Of a DNA stretch of 19,693 bases, positions 6,901-14,306 are shown piece after piece. Position 1 is the stretch's first letter; each line of letters opens with the position of its first letter. The stretch comes from Phycisphaerales bacterium (lineage in GTDB: Bacteria; Planctomycetota; Phycisphaerae; Sedimentisphaerales; Anaerohalosphaeraceae): assembly GCA_011053245.1 (NCBI GenBank), contig DRGS01000211.1, positions 1 to 19,693 on the forward strand, in the 5' to 3' direction. The notes below the pieces were generated by a model. It saw only the letters and a program-made list of their open reading frames with translations. It was not told the DNA's origin and did no database searches. The translations under genes and the position numbers were made by a program.

Positions 6901-7437
6901 CTGCTCAATAAGGGTCAGGATCAGGATATTGTTATCGGTGGCATGGTTACGAAGATACGCAGCATTATTACAAAGAATGGCAGGAATGCCGGAGCCAAGA
7001 TGGCGGTCTTTGTTCTTGAAGATCTTCAGGGTAATTGCGAAGTTGTGATGTTCCCGAAAGTTCTTGAGAAATTCTCGGATACGCTTGAAGTTGACAGGAT
7101 ACTATTCGTCCGGGGCAAGGTTGACTGCAAGCGGCAAACGCCGAATATCCTCTGCGATGAGCTTGTGACCATCGAAGATGTGACGGATAAATTGGCTGCG
7201 AAGGTTCGGATACACATGACAGATGCCGATATAACGGCAGAGAGGATCGAAAGCATACGAAGCCTCTGCGCAGCTCATAAAGGTAAGAGTCCGCTGTTCG
7301 TGACACTGACAACAAAGAAGGGCATGAGAATATCAACAGCAGCGGATAGAAAACTCAGCGTGAAACCCGATGTCGAATTCTGCAAAAAATTACGGTCGAT
7401 AGTAGGCACGGGAAAGGTCGAACTTGCAAGACGATAG
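3967..7437 (+). CDS. dnaE: DNA polymerase III alpha subunit (replicative polymerase)
   Basis: 1156 aa, essentially the length of E. coli DnaE (1160). It catalyses template-directed DNA synthesis in the replisome. The N-terminal PHP domain starts at HLHLHTQYSLLDG (residues 8-20). The polymerase active site PDIDVD is at 397-402, so D400 and D402 match the E. coli D401/D403 pair, and D550 in KMDFLGLRTL is the third carboxylate. RPGPMALIPDFI and YGFNKSHATRYSFIAYQ are family signatures. QMNFF at 913-917 sits where the internal beta-clamp-binding motif is in E. coli. An OB fold follows (IVIGGMVTKIRS to VTIEDV). No proofreading exonuclease is inserted, so this is DnaE1-type, not PolC. A clean start is set by GGAG. 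It heads a replication-centred region and is separated from tmk/holB by the GxxExxY unit. Confidence 0.97.
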   Translation: MTDKGFTHLHLHTQYSLLDGAVSLKKLFARCKELGMDSVAMTDHGNMFGAIEFYTGAIKAGIKPIIGIEAYIAPGSRLDKQKTSIKDASSHLILLAENTTGYKNLLKLSSAGFTEGFYYRPRIDKEILKELNEGIICTSACVGGEVPAALAKGNKEKAMELAQSYLDIFGTDRFFIELQEHDDPDIPDVRGQLIELANEMGIGLVATNDVHFLNEDDYTAHDALTCISTGKLVTDENRMKYPKDVYLKSSEEMRELFSDVPEACDNTLAIAERCNIDIDLKSRHAPSFTPADGSSAEDFLTKICYEGAKKRYKKITPEIKKRIDRELEVIEGKGFSSYFLIVWELCRWATEHGIPVGARGSAVGTVVGYCLGICNIDPIHYDLLFERFMDPERNEMPDIDVDMCQVGRPRLLEYVREKYGHIAQVITFGTMKARAAMRDVCRVMNVPLAEADRLAKLIPTDLKMTLDKALKVEPEFKKAYDEDPLTHDVIEIAKKLEGLTRHASVHACAVVIADEPLTNFLPLYKAAGSDDLITQFEGPTVEKVGLLKMDFLGLRTLSVIERAIQLVKEVHGVDIDIEKIDLKDAKVLSEIFGSGKTKGVFQFESGGMADLLMKLRPDRFEDLIAANALYRPGPMALIPDFIDRKHGGKWEVPHPIMREVLEETFGIMVYQEQVMRICNRLGDIPLREAYALIKAIGKKNRKAIAKAKEQFVAGCLSKGLTEDQASEIFDLIEEFAGYGFNKSHATRYSFIAYQTAYLKAYYPVEFMAALLTYEMGNTDKVVEYITESRQMGIEVLSPDINESFVDFTVVRSQEHDREKDGRVIRFGLGAVKGVGEKAVVQIIAAREKVGRFSSLFDFCENVDLRAANKQVIEALIKAGAFDKLGGSRAQMIAAMEKAMQAGSNLQADLQKGQMNFFGAGGFADDASKDHETLPDVPPWTEMQMLTYEKDVLGFYVTSNPLSRHAETLDAYSSANTKDLLNKGQDQDIVIGGMVTKIRSIITKNGRNAGAKMAVFVLEDLQGNCEVVMFPKVLEKFSDTLEVDRILFVRGKVDCKRQTPNILCDELVTIEDVTDKLAAKVRIHMTDADITAERIESIRSLCAAHKGKSPLFVTLTTKKGMRISTAADRKLSVKPDVEFCKKLRSIVGTGKVELARR

Positions 7438-7453
7438 AGGTTTGCTTAGTCGC

Positions 7454-7504
7454 TTTTTTTGAACCACGAAGAGCACGAAAGGCACGAAGATATAAAATAA
7501 TTAT
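7454..7504 (+). repeat. Left inverted-repeat arm of the GxxExxY unit
   Basis: Seven T, a G, then quasi-periodic words AACCACGAAG, AGCACGAAA and GGCACGAAG in 9-10-nt steps, ending in ATAAAATAATTAT. It starts 16 nt after the dnaE stop. Confidence 0.7.
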
Positions 7505-7537
7505 GAAGGAAAAAAAGAAAAAGAGAAGGAAATAAAA

Positions 7538-7909
7538 ATGGAATTTGATGAACTCTCCAACAAAGTGATCGGCTGTGCTATAGAGGTTCATAGGAACCTC
7601 GGACCTGGTTTGCTTGAGTCTGCTTACGAGCAGTGTCTTTCTTATGAACTTTTACAAGCGGGCATCGGGCATCAAACGCAAAAAGAGATTTCGGTCAAAT
7701 ACAAAGAGATCACACTGGATTGCGGTTACAAAGCGGATATTATGGTTGAAGACAAATTGATCGTCGAGCTTAAGGCGGTTGACAAAGTCACCCCTGTCTA
7801 TGAGGTGCAGATATTAACGTATATGAAACTGACAAATATCAAGACAGGTTTGCTTATCAATTTTAATGTAAAGTTGCTGAAAGACGGAATAAAACGATTT
7901 GTGCTTTGA
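7538..7909 (+). CDS. GxxExxY family protein, PD-(D/E)xK nuclease-like
   Basis: 123 aa, the usual size for the family (TIGR04256; Pfam PDDEXK_3). The naming motif is intact as GLLESAY (G24, E27, Y30). The PD-(D/E)xK-like core is also present: D67 in YKADIMVED and E77-L-K79 in IVELKAVDK, with an upstream glutamate at E27. Known members are small single-domain proteins, often in several copies per genome; their biochemical role is not established to my knowledge. AGAAGGA seven bases before ATG 7538 is a proper ribosome-binding site, and all catalytic-type residues are kept, so the gene looks functional. It lies alone between inverted repeats in an otherwise tight gene cluster, which suggests an inserted unit that may act on its own ends or have a selfish or defence role. 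That last point is inference. Confidence 0.85.
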   Translation: MEFDELSNKVIGCAIEVHRNLGPGLLESAYEQCLSYELLQAGIGHQTQKEISVKYKEITLDCGYKADIMVEDKLIVELKAVDKVTPVYEVQILTYMKLTNIKTGLLINFNVKLLKDGIKRFVL

Positions 7910-7918
7910 TCCCTGAAA

Positions 7919-7979
7919 ATAATTATTTTATTTATTTTAAAAATCTTCGTGTGTTTCGTGCTCTTCGTGGTTAAAAAAA
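7919..7979 (-). repeat. Right inverted-repeat arm of the GxxExxY unit
   Basis: Its reverse complement starts with seven T and AACCACGAAGAGCACGAAA and ends with ATAAAATAATTAT, copying the left arm with two mismatches in the 30-nt core and about 11 extra A/T bases. It begins 10 nt after the nuclease stop and ends 37 nt before the next start. Confidence 0.7.
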
Positions 7980-8015
7980 TAAAAACCGAAAAAACTATAA
8001 AAGGTGAAAAGATAA

Positions 8016-8864
8016 TTGCAAGACGATAATACTGCCATCGTGAATGACTCTCCCGAACGGGTCGAGTTGCCCGGAGTAATTGAACTGCTTAAGAGCAGGT
8101 GGCCGGAAGCGGTTCTGGTGATCGCGTTTCACGCGTGCCTGATCATGCTTAGCTGGCATACACTCAAAATGTCGGTTTCATTTGACGGCACAACGGAAGG
8201 GGCTCCGTTTGCATCGCTTCCCGACGGATGGGCCTTTATGGTCGGCTTTGGAGTCATTATTTTCCTGATCGTCTCTGAGATGCTGAGATTAGGATTTCTC
8301 CGAACGGCAGTGACCGGCGGCTGCAGACATAGAGAACCGATAGAACTGCTAAAGACGGGGAGGTCTTTTTTCTGGCGGATAGTACGATTCGAGATCATCT
8401 TTGCGGTCTCTCTTTTTGCGGTATGGTTTGTACTGGTGGTGGTATTCGGCAATTTATGGGGCACGAATCATGAAGTAGAAAAATTTCCGATATGGATAAC
8501 TCGTGGCGCACAACCCCTTGCGCGTATCATCTTGATGAAGCCATGCCTGCTGATACCGGCAATGATAGTAACTTGCGACTACAATTTAAGAAAATCGTTC
8601 CAATCACTAAAGCAGTACAGGCTTATGGACAACAGATCGATCATCGCTCTGTTTATGGTATGGGTTATCGTACAGGTATTTTTTGTTATGCGTCCTAATC
8701 AGGCTGGCAGTGACGCCGCTACAGGGGTGCAGTATTTTACGATGGGTATCTGGGCGATAGTTTTAGGTACGCTTAATCTTGCGGTCACGCTTGCGGCGGT
8801 GCTGTTTGTCGCCAATACTCTGAAAGAAAAAGCCGAACTCGGGGGATTAGAGATTGACGAATAA
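8016..8864 (+). CDS. Polytopic membrane protein of unknown function
   Basis: 282 aa from a TTG at 8016 with GGTG about 9 nt upstream. About six hydrophobic segments are visible: AVLVIAFHACLIMLSW, WAFMVGFGVIIFLIVSEML, IIFAVSLFAVWFVLVVVFG, ARIILMKPCLLIPAMIV, IALFMVWVIVQVFFVM and FTMGIWAIVLGTLNLAVTLAAVLFV (the last split here as one region). The N-terminal ~30 residues are acidic and probably cytoplasmic. The overall look, with loops such as RKSFQSLKQYRLMDNRS between helices, resembles uncharacterised membrane proteins of planctomycetes. It overlaps tmk by 11 nt, so the two are probably translationally coupled, but the link in function is unknown. Confidence 0.75.
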   Translation: MQDDNTAIVNDSPERVELPGVIELLKSRWPEAVLVIAFHACLIMLSWHTLKMSVSFDGTTEGAPFASLPDGWAFMVGFGVIIFLIVSEMLRLGFLRTAVTGGCRHREPIELLKTGRSFFWRIVRFEIIFAVSLFAVWFVLVVVFGNLWGTNHEVEKFPIWITRGAQPLARIILMKPCLLIPAMIVTCDYNLRKSFQSLKQYRLMDNRSIIALFMVWVIVQVFFVMRPNQAGSDAATGVQYFTMGIWAIVLGTLNLAVTLAAVLFVANTLKEKAELGGLEIDE

Positions 8865-9486
8865 ACAAAAAGGAAGTTTTATAGTTTTAGACGGCGGCGA
8901 CGGCTGCGGTAAAAGTACGCAGTGCAGGATGCTCTCGGAGTGGCTCGGCGAGCGGGGCAAAACCGTAAAGACGTTCCGCGATCCGGGGACCACCTTTATC
9001 GGTGAAAAGATCAGAGAAATTCTGCTGGACCCGGAGCATCACGCTATGGATGTCCGCACGGAGCTGCTGTTGTATATGGCGGCAAGGGCACAATTATGGC
9101 AGGAGGAAATACGCCCGGCAATAGAGAAAGGTCTGTGGGTCGTTATGGATAGATGGGTCTCAAGTACCTGCGCCTATCAGGGCAGCGCCGGAGAATTCGG
9201 GACCGCTAAAGTAATTGATGTTGCAAACCACTGTCTTGAGCGGACATGGCCGGACATTACGATCATTCTCGATGTGGACCTTGCAACGGCAGCTACGAGG
9301 ATGGATCGTGCGCTGGACCGTGTAGAGCAAAAGGGCAGCGAGTACCACGAAAAGGTCCGCCAGGGATTTCTCGAATTGCCCGGATCGGCGGACAACATCG
9401 CAATCGTCGATGCGACGCAAGATATTGAAACTGTGCATAAGGAAATCAAAGAGGCCGTCATGAGCCGCTTTTCGGAATTGAAATGA
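8854..9486 (+). CDS. tmk: Thymidylate kinase
   Basis: 210 aa, normal length. It phosphorylates dTMP to dTDP in the cytoplasm, the step before dTTP. The P-loop is GGDGCGKST (residues 14-22). RDPGTTFIGEKIR corresponds to the usual REPGGT region that binds dTMP, with Asp in place of Glu, and DRWVSSTCAYQG is the DR(Y/W)xxSxxAYQG signature. The LID segment is RVEQKGSEYHEKVRQGF. The start is a TTG inside the 3' end of the upstream membrane-protein gene, 8-9 nt after a GGGGGA, and the downstream holB start overlaps its stop as ATGA. So the three genes read as one operon with coupled translation. Confidence 0.95.
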   Translation: MTNKQKGSFIVLDGGDGCGKSTQCRMLSEWLGERGKTVKTFRDPGTTFIGEKIREILLDPEHHAMDVRTELLLYMAARAQLWQEEIRPAIEKGLWVVMDRWVSSTCAYQGSAGEFGTAKVIDVANHCLERTWPDITIILDVDLATAATRMDRALDRVEQKGSEYHEKVRQGFLELPGSADNIAIVDATQDIETVHKEIKEAVMSRFSELK

Positions 9487-10595
9487 GTATAAAAGATATA
9501 TTCTGTCAGGACAGAGCCATTAACAAGCTCAAATCCGCGCTGGCGATAGATCGGCTGGCCCATGCGTATATTTTCGCCGGGGCCGATGGTGTGGGTAAAT
9601 TCAAAACCGCCAGGGAATGGGCGAAACTTCTTACCTGCAACGACGAAATGAGCAAAGGGCACGACCCCGACAGTTGCGGCAAGTGCAGATCGTGCATACT
9701 GTTTGAAAGCGACGGGCACGCGGACTTTCACCACATTTACAAAGAATTGAAAAGGTACACGAGAAAAGGGAAAAAGGAAGATACGCCCCTTGACCTGCCC
9801 AAGAGTGTCATCGACGAATTTCTTATCGAAAAGATCGCCGCGGCGCCGGTAATGGGCAGCCATGTGGTTTATGTCATCAGCGAAGCGGAAAAACTCAACA
9901 GATCATCACAAAACACCCTGCTGAAAGTACTTGAAGAGCCACCTGCCAATTGCGTTATCATACTGCTGTGCAGCCGGGTCGATAAACTCTTACCGACGAC
10001 ACTTTCGAGGTGTCAGGTTCTGCAATTTGGCCCTATCGACGAACAAATCATCGTTGAGAAGCTTATACAGACCGGGGTCGCCGTAAGTGAAGCGACTTAT
10101 TGGGCGAGGTTCAGTGAGGGGAGTATGGGGACGGCAATGGCGTGGGCGAAGTTGGAACCCAAGGAGACAAGTTGCTATGCGATAAAAACCGAACTTCTCG
10201 AACGTCTTTGCAAGTATCAGCCGGGCGAATCCCTTGATCTTGCCGAGTGGGTCTGTGCGGCGGCCAAGAAAATAGGTACCGCATGGTCCGAAATAGAGGC
10301 AGATGTCAGCAAAAAGGACATTACGAGACGTGCCCAAAAGGGGCTTTTACAGATGATAACAGCGGTTTTCACGGATGTGATGAGGTCTGCTCTTGACGGG
10401 GAGGCTGTGTTGGTAAACAGCGACCAGGCAAGGCTTATCGAAGGGATGCAGCAGCGATTTGACCCTGAAAAAGCCGCTGAGCAGGTCGATATAATAGCCG
10501 AAAAGGCACGTTGGATCGATGCGAACGTAAATGAAAAATTGATTTTTGATGAACTATTGTTAAATCTGTCCGGTTGCGGTACAATATCCTTATGA
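9483..10595 (+). CDS. holB: DNA polymerase III delta-prime subunit (clamp loader)
   Basis: 370 aa. It is the stator subunit of the clamp loader that places the beta clamp on primed DNA. The AAA+ core begins near residue 9; the region HAYIFAGADGVGKFKTA carries a Walker-A-like loop (G33-x4-G38-K39) whose usual Ser/Thr is Phe at position 40, so ATP binding is probably weak or absent, as in several delta-prime proteins. The zinc module uses C52, C65, C68 and C71. SEAEKLNRSSQNTLLKVLEEPP and the TLSRCQ motif (SRC) are typical. The ATG overlaps the tmk stop by 4 nt (ATGA). A delta-prime call is favoured over gamma/tau (DnaX) because it is short, lacks a tau tail and sits next to tmk and a PSP1 gene, as in Bacillus. 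Confidence 0.9.
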   Translation: MSIKDIFCQDRAINKLKSALAIDRLAHAYIFAGADGVGKFKTAREWAKLLTCNDEMSKGHDPDSCGKCRSCILFESDGHADFHHIYKELKRYTRKGKKEDTPLDLPKSVIDEFLIEKIAAAPVMGSHVVYVISEAEKLNRSSQNTLLKVLEEPPANCVIILLCSRVDKLLPTTLSRCQVLQFGPIDEQIIVEKLIQTGVAVSEATYWARFSEGSMGTAMAWAKLEPKETSCYAIKTELLERLCKYQPGESLDLAEWVCAAAKKIGTAWSEIEADVSKKDITRRAQKGLLQMITAVFTDVMRSALDGEAVLVNSDQARLIEGMQQRFDPEKAAEQVDIIAEKARWIDANVNEKLIFDELLLNLSGCGTISL

Positions 10596-10661
10596 GGCGA
10601 TTTTGACGCCGGTAGAGCTAAAATAATCTTATAAACAATACCATAAAGGTTTACAAATATA

Positions 10662-11852
10662 ATGACACAGCAGGAAACAACGGCCCCGAAAGGCCAAAAA
10701 GAAAAAAATACGGTACTGGTCCGATATGGAAAAATGGGCGGACTCGGTTGGTTTACCCATAAGGAAAAGCAAATCCTGAAAACCGCCACACGCGTAGTCA
10801 TCAAGACCGAACGCGGGCTGGAATTAGGCGATATTGTCGGGGTGCACTGCTACAAAGGCGGGCACTTTCGCTGCGGCCGCAAAGAATTAGAGAATTATTA
10901 CGAGAGCCGGTCCAGAGATTATCCACTGACAACGGGCGGCACTCTCGTTCGATACGCAACAAAAGACGACCTGATGGAGGAAAGGCACTTAGAAGTTTCC
11001 GCTAAAGAGGAACTGAAATGCTGCCAGCGGTATGCTGACGAGATGGAACTTCCTATGAAGATCGTCGAAAGTGAGCACGTCTTTGGCGGCGAGCGGATAA
11101 TCATGTACTTTACCAGTGCCGGAAGGGTTGATTTCAGGGATCTGGTCAAGAAGCTTGCCCGGGAATACCAGACGCGGATCGAACTGCGGCAGATCGGCGC
11201 TCGCGACGAAGCCAGACTTATCAGCGATTATGAGAGTTGCGGTCAGGAATGCTGCTGCAGGCGTTTTCTTAAAATATTGTCGCCTGTTAATATGAGAATG
11301 GCCAAGATACAGAAGGCTACGCTTGACCCGTCAAAAATATCGGGCCACTGCGGGCGTCTGAAATGCTGTCTGAGATATGAAGATGAAACTTACAAAGAAT
11401 TGAAAGCCAATCTACCGAGGAAAAACGTATGGCTCGAAACGAAAAACGGCATAGGCCGCGTCGTTGATTCTCAGATCATGACACAGCTTGTCGTAGTTGA
11501 GTATCAAACCGGCAAAAGGGAGGCTGTCCCGGTTGCCGAAACCAAACCTGCTGATAAGCCCGAGGTAAGGCCGCTTGAAAAGCCACGCGAACGAAGGCCT
11601 GCAAGGGAGAATTCGAAACCAGCAGTTGTCCCTGAAAAACCGGCTGCCGTTGTCGAAGAAACCAGTGAGGTTGTCGCCGAGAAACCCACAGAAGTAAAAC
11701 AGCCGGCTGCCGATGACGACAAAACCGAAAATGGCCCGGCGCCCAAGCCCAAAAAGAAGAAGAGAAGAAGACGTGGTAAGAAATGGCGAGACAGTCAAAA
11801 GAAAACAGAAACAAATGACAATGACGACAACAAAGCGACAGAGGAAAAGTAA
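10662..11852 (+). CDS. ricT: PSP1 domain protein, RicT/YaaT-like, with basic tail
   Basis: 396 aa. The PSP1 core spans about residues 17-280 and keeps the cysteine clusters of the family: C193-GQE-C197-C198-C199 and C230-GRLK-C235-C236, plus KCC near residue 124. In B. subtilis RicT (YaaT) works with RicA and RicF in an Fe-S-containing complex that adjusts RNase Y mRNA processing. Whether the partners exist here is unknown. Position right after holB and before metG matches the Bacillus neighbourhood, which supports the name. The last ~110 residues are low-complexity, Pro/Lys/Glu-rich, with a KKKKRRRRGKKW patch; they are absent from the B. subtilis protein as I recall it and may bind RNA. The ribosome-binding site is weak (AAAGG about 12 nt upstream). 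It is 66 nt downstream of holB; its TAA touches the metG ATG. Confidence 0.82.
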   Translation: MTQQETTAPKGQKEKNTVLVRYGKMGGLGWFTHKEKQILKTATRVVIKTERGLELGDIVGVHCYKGGHFRCGRKELENYYESRSRDYPLTTGGTLVRYATKDDLMEERHLEVSAKEELKCCQRYADEMELPMKIVESEHVFGGERIIMYFTSAGRVDFRDLVKKLAREYQTRIELRQIGARDEARLISDYESCGQECCCRRFLKILSPVNMRMAKIQKATLDPSKISGHCGRLKCCLRYEDETYKELKANLPRKNVWLETKNGIGRVVDSQIMTQLVVVEYQTGKREAVPVAETKPADKPEVRPLEKPRERRPARENSKPAVVPEKPAAVVEETSEVVAEKPTEVKQPAADDDKTENGPAPKPKKKKRRRRGKKWRDSQKKTETNDNDDNKATEEK

Positions 11853-13862
11853 ATGGGACGCAAGATCGTTGTTACATCAGCACTGCCCTACGCAAATGGC
11901 GCGATCCATATCGGCCACATGGTCGAATATCTCCAAACGGATATCTGGGTAAGGTTCCAGAAACTCAATGGCAACGAGTGCCTTTATTTCTGCGCCGATG
12001 ACACACACGGAACGCCCGTAATGATCCGGGCAAGAGACGAAGGCATCACGCCGGAAAAACTTATCGAACGCGTTCATGCGGAGCACACAAGAGATTTTGA
12101 TGGCTTCAAAGTCGAATTTGACAATTACTACTCCACGCACTCCGAGGAGAATCGCCAGTTCAGCGAGTTGCTTTACAATTGCGCCGTGGAAAACGATTCC
12201 ATTGCCAAACGCAGCGTCGCCCAAGCCTATTGCGAGCATTGTAATATGTGGCTGCCGGACCGTTATGTCCGCGGAACATGCCCGAGATGCAAGGCCGAGG
12301 ATCAGTACGGCGATTCATGCGACGCCTGCAGCGGCACTCACCACCCGACCGATCTGATAAACCCTGCGTGTGCCAAATGCGGCAACGAGCCTGTCCGGCG
12401 GAAAAGTTTGCACTACTTTTTCAAATTAGGCGATTACGGCGACCGGCTCAAAGAACTCATCGAGGGCGGATATACCCAAACGGCGGTTCTTAACAAACTG
12501 GACGAATGGTTCAAGACCGGACTGAAGGACTGGGACATTTCGCGTGACGGGCCGTACTTCGGCTTTAAGATCCCGGGCGAGGAGGACAAATTCTTTTACG
12601 TCTGGCTTGACGCCCCTATCGGATACATGGCTTCGTGCAAAAACTACTGCGACAAAAACGGACTTGACTTCGAAAAAGTCTGGAACAGCGACGAGTACGA
12701 GCTTTACCATTTTATCGGTAAGGACATTATGTATTTCCACGCTCTGTTCTGGCCGGCGATGTTGATCAGCGCAAAGTTCAAAGTAGCCAACAAACTCTTC
12801 GTGCATGGTTTTCTCACTGTCAACGGACAGAAGATGAGCAAGAGCAAGGGCACGTTCATAAAAGCTGAAACCTATCTCAAGCATCTCGACCAGGAGTATT
12901 TGCGATTTTACTACGCGAGCAAACTCAGCGCGGGCATTGACGATATTGATCTTAACTTCGACGATTTTATCGCCAAGGTCAACTCCGATCTCGTCGGTAA
13001 ATTAGCCAACCTCGCATCCAGGTCGGGACCAATGCTAACGAAAAAGCTCGACGGCCTGCTGAGCAAACCCGACGACGAAGGTAACGAGCTTATCGCGAAA
13101 TTACAAAATGCCAAGGATGAGATCGTCGCCGGCTTTGAAAGTCTCAATTACGCCCATGCCATGCGCATCATTTCCGCTCTTGCCGATGAAACAAACAGAT
13201 ACGTTGACACCAAGCAGCCATGGGTGACGATCAAGACCGATCCGGAAGGGACGCGGCAGATACTTACAACCGTGGCCAACGCCGTCAAGATACTCACTAT
13301 CTATTTGAAGGCTGTACTGCCGGACTACGCCGCCAAGATCGAGCAGTTCCTGAATGTCGAACCTTTGAGCTTTGCCGATGTCGAAACGGTGCTTGAAGAT
13401 CACAAGATAAATAAATTCGTAAGATTAGTCGAAAGAGTAGATAAGGATAAGGTTGACGCAATGATTGAAGAAAGTAAGGATCAGGACGCGGGCGCTGAGG
13501 TAAGCGAGCAGGTCGTTTTGGATGAACCGATCGAAGCTGAATGTACGATAGAAGATGTGATGAAGGTTGATCTGCGGATCGCTAAGGTTGAGATCGCCGA
13601 AGCCGTCGAAGGAGCCGACAAACTTCTCCATTTGCAACTGGATATCGGAGGCTTGAAGAAAAACGTCTTTGCCGGCATAGCCAAAGCTTACGACCCCGCC
13701 GATCTGGTGGGTAAAACCGTCATCTGCGTGGCGAACCTTAAACCGCGCAAGATGCGTTTCGGCCTTTCCGAGGGAATGATACTTGCCGCAGGTCCTGGCG
13801 GCAGCGACCTGTACATATTGACAGCCGATGCCGGCGCAAAACCCGGCTTACGAGTTCATTAG
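11853..13862 (+). CDS. metG: Methionyl-tRNA synthetase with C-terminal tRNA-binding domain
   Basis: 669 aa, close to E. coli MetG (677). It charges initiator and elongator tRNA-Met with methionine in the cytoplasm. HIGH is at residues 19-22 (AIHIGHMVEY) and KMSKS at 327-331. The connective insert carries four CxxC-type zinc pairs (CEHC, CPRC, CDAC, CAKC), the double-knuckle form. From about residue 560 there is a Trbp111/EMAP-like tRNA-binding OB fold, ECTIEDVMKVDLRIAKVE through MRFGLSEGMILAA, used for dimerisation and tRNA affinity. The ATG directly follows the ricT stop (TAAATG), with AGGA in the ricT 3' end as ribosome-binding site, so the two are coupled. The protein is complete and nothing looks degraded. 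Confidence 0.97.
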   Translation: MGRKIVVTSALPYANGAIHIGHMVEYLQTDIWVRFQKLNGNECLYFCADDTHGTPVMIRARDEGITPEKLIERVHAEHTRDFDGFKVEFDNYYSTHSEENRQFSELLYNCAVENDSIAKRSVAQAYCEHCNMWLPDRYVRGTCPRCKAEDQYGDSCDACSGTHHPTDLINPACAKCGNEPVRRKSLHYFFKLGDYGDRLKELIEGGYTQTAVLNKLDEWFKTGLKDWDISRDGPYFGFKIPGEEDKFFYVWLDAPIGYMASCKNYCDKNGLDFEKVWNSDEYELYHFIGKDIMYFHALFWPAMLISAKFKVANKLFVHGFLTVNGQKMSKSKGTFIKAETYLKHLDQEYLRFYYASKLSAGIDDIDLNFDDFIAKVNSDLVGKLANLASRSGPMLTKKLDGLLSKPDDEGNELIAKLQNAKDEIVAGFESLNYAHAMRIISALADETNRYVDTKQPWVTIKTDPEGTRQILTTVANAVKILTIYLKAVLPDYAAKIEQFLNVEPLSFADVETVLEDHKINKFVRLVERVDKDKVDAMIEESKDQDAGAEVSEQVVLDEPIEAECTIEDVMKVDLRIAKVEIAEAVEGADKLLHLQLDIGGLKKNVFAGIAKAYDPADLVGKTVICVANLKPRKMRFGLSEGMILAAGPGGSDLYILTADAGAKPGLRVH

Positions 13863-13893
13863 AATAAGATGTTAATTTTGACGTGTTCTTAAA

Positions 13894-14286
13894 ATGGTCA
13901 AGAAATCAATCGAAGAAGTTGCTCTTGAAGATGGCAGGTATGATGTCAAGGCCCTGCTGTTCGTCCACGAAGGATTAGGCCGAACGATCCAGGAAATACG
14001 TTCGGGACAGATCACCGATCCCGAGCAGCGTCATATCTCCGGCGGCGAACTGTCAAAGGGTCTGGCTTTGCTTGCGATAGAGCAATGGGGCAGGCTGGCA
14101 AGGACCGTGTTCAACAAATGGTCGGTAAGGACCACCCGCGATTTCGGCGAGATCGTCTACCTGATGATCGCCAACAACTGGATGAGCGGCCAGGAAAACG
14201 ATGCCATTGAAGATTTTGACGATGTATTCGACTTCGAAGAAATGTTCGAAAAGAACTTTGTGTTCGACATAGGACCAAAGTCCTAA
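13894..14286 (+). CDS. Minf_1886 family protein (Planctomycetes/Verrucomicrobia-restricted)
   Basis: 130 aa. The pattern ALLFVHEGLGRTIQE, HISGGELSKGLALLAIEQWG, ARTVFNKWSVRTTRDFGEIVY and DFDDVFDFEEMFEKNF is that of the Minf_1886 family (TIGR04138), known from Planctomycetes and Verrucomicrobia and without assigned function. The C-terminal segment is acidic. It is soluble by appearance, with no signal peptide. It begins 31 nt after metG with no obvious Shine-Dalgarno, and ends the plus-strand cluster; the next gene converges on it with a 20-nt gap and no visible terminator hairpin. The gene is useful mainly as a marker for the PVC superphylum. Confidence 0.85.
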   Translation: MVKKSIEEVALEDGRYDVKALLFVHEGLGRTIQEIRSGQITDPEQRHISGGELSKGLALLAIEQWGRLARTVFNKWSVRTTRDFGEIVYLMIANNWMSGQENDAIEDFDDVFDFEEMFEKNFVFDIGPKS

Positions 14287-14306
14287 CGGCCCATTCGCGG
14301 TAATCA

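Larger units (their letters stand above)
7454..7979. mobile_element. Candidate GxxExxY element bounded by long imperfect inverted repeats
   Basis: The left arm is 7454-7504 and the right arm 7919-7979. From outside inwards: T7 (7454-7460) against A7 (7973-7979), one unpaired G at 7461, then a 30-nt block 7462-7491 against 7943-7972 matching at 28 of 30 positions (starting AACCACGAAGAGCACGAAA), and an A/T-rich 13-nt block (7492-7504 against 7919-7931) that matches exactly after an 11-nt extra stretch in the right arm. The only gene inside is the GxxExxY CDS. The unit fills the gap between dnaE and the tmk cluster. No transposase is present and no clear target duplication is visible, so mobility is inference. 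Confidence 0.5.

Noticed and set aside
7438..7537. dnaE terminator formed by the left CACGAAG arm
   Set aside because: The arm does not fold on itself; it pairs only with the distant right arm, and no local stem plus T-tract is seen.
13863..13893. Terminator or small RNA between metG and the Minf_1886-family gene
   Set aside because: Thirty-one A/T-rich bases with no stem.
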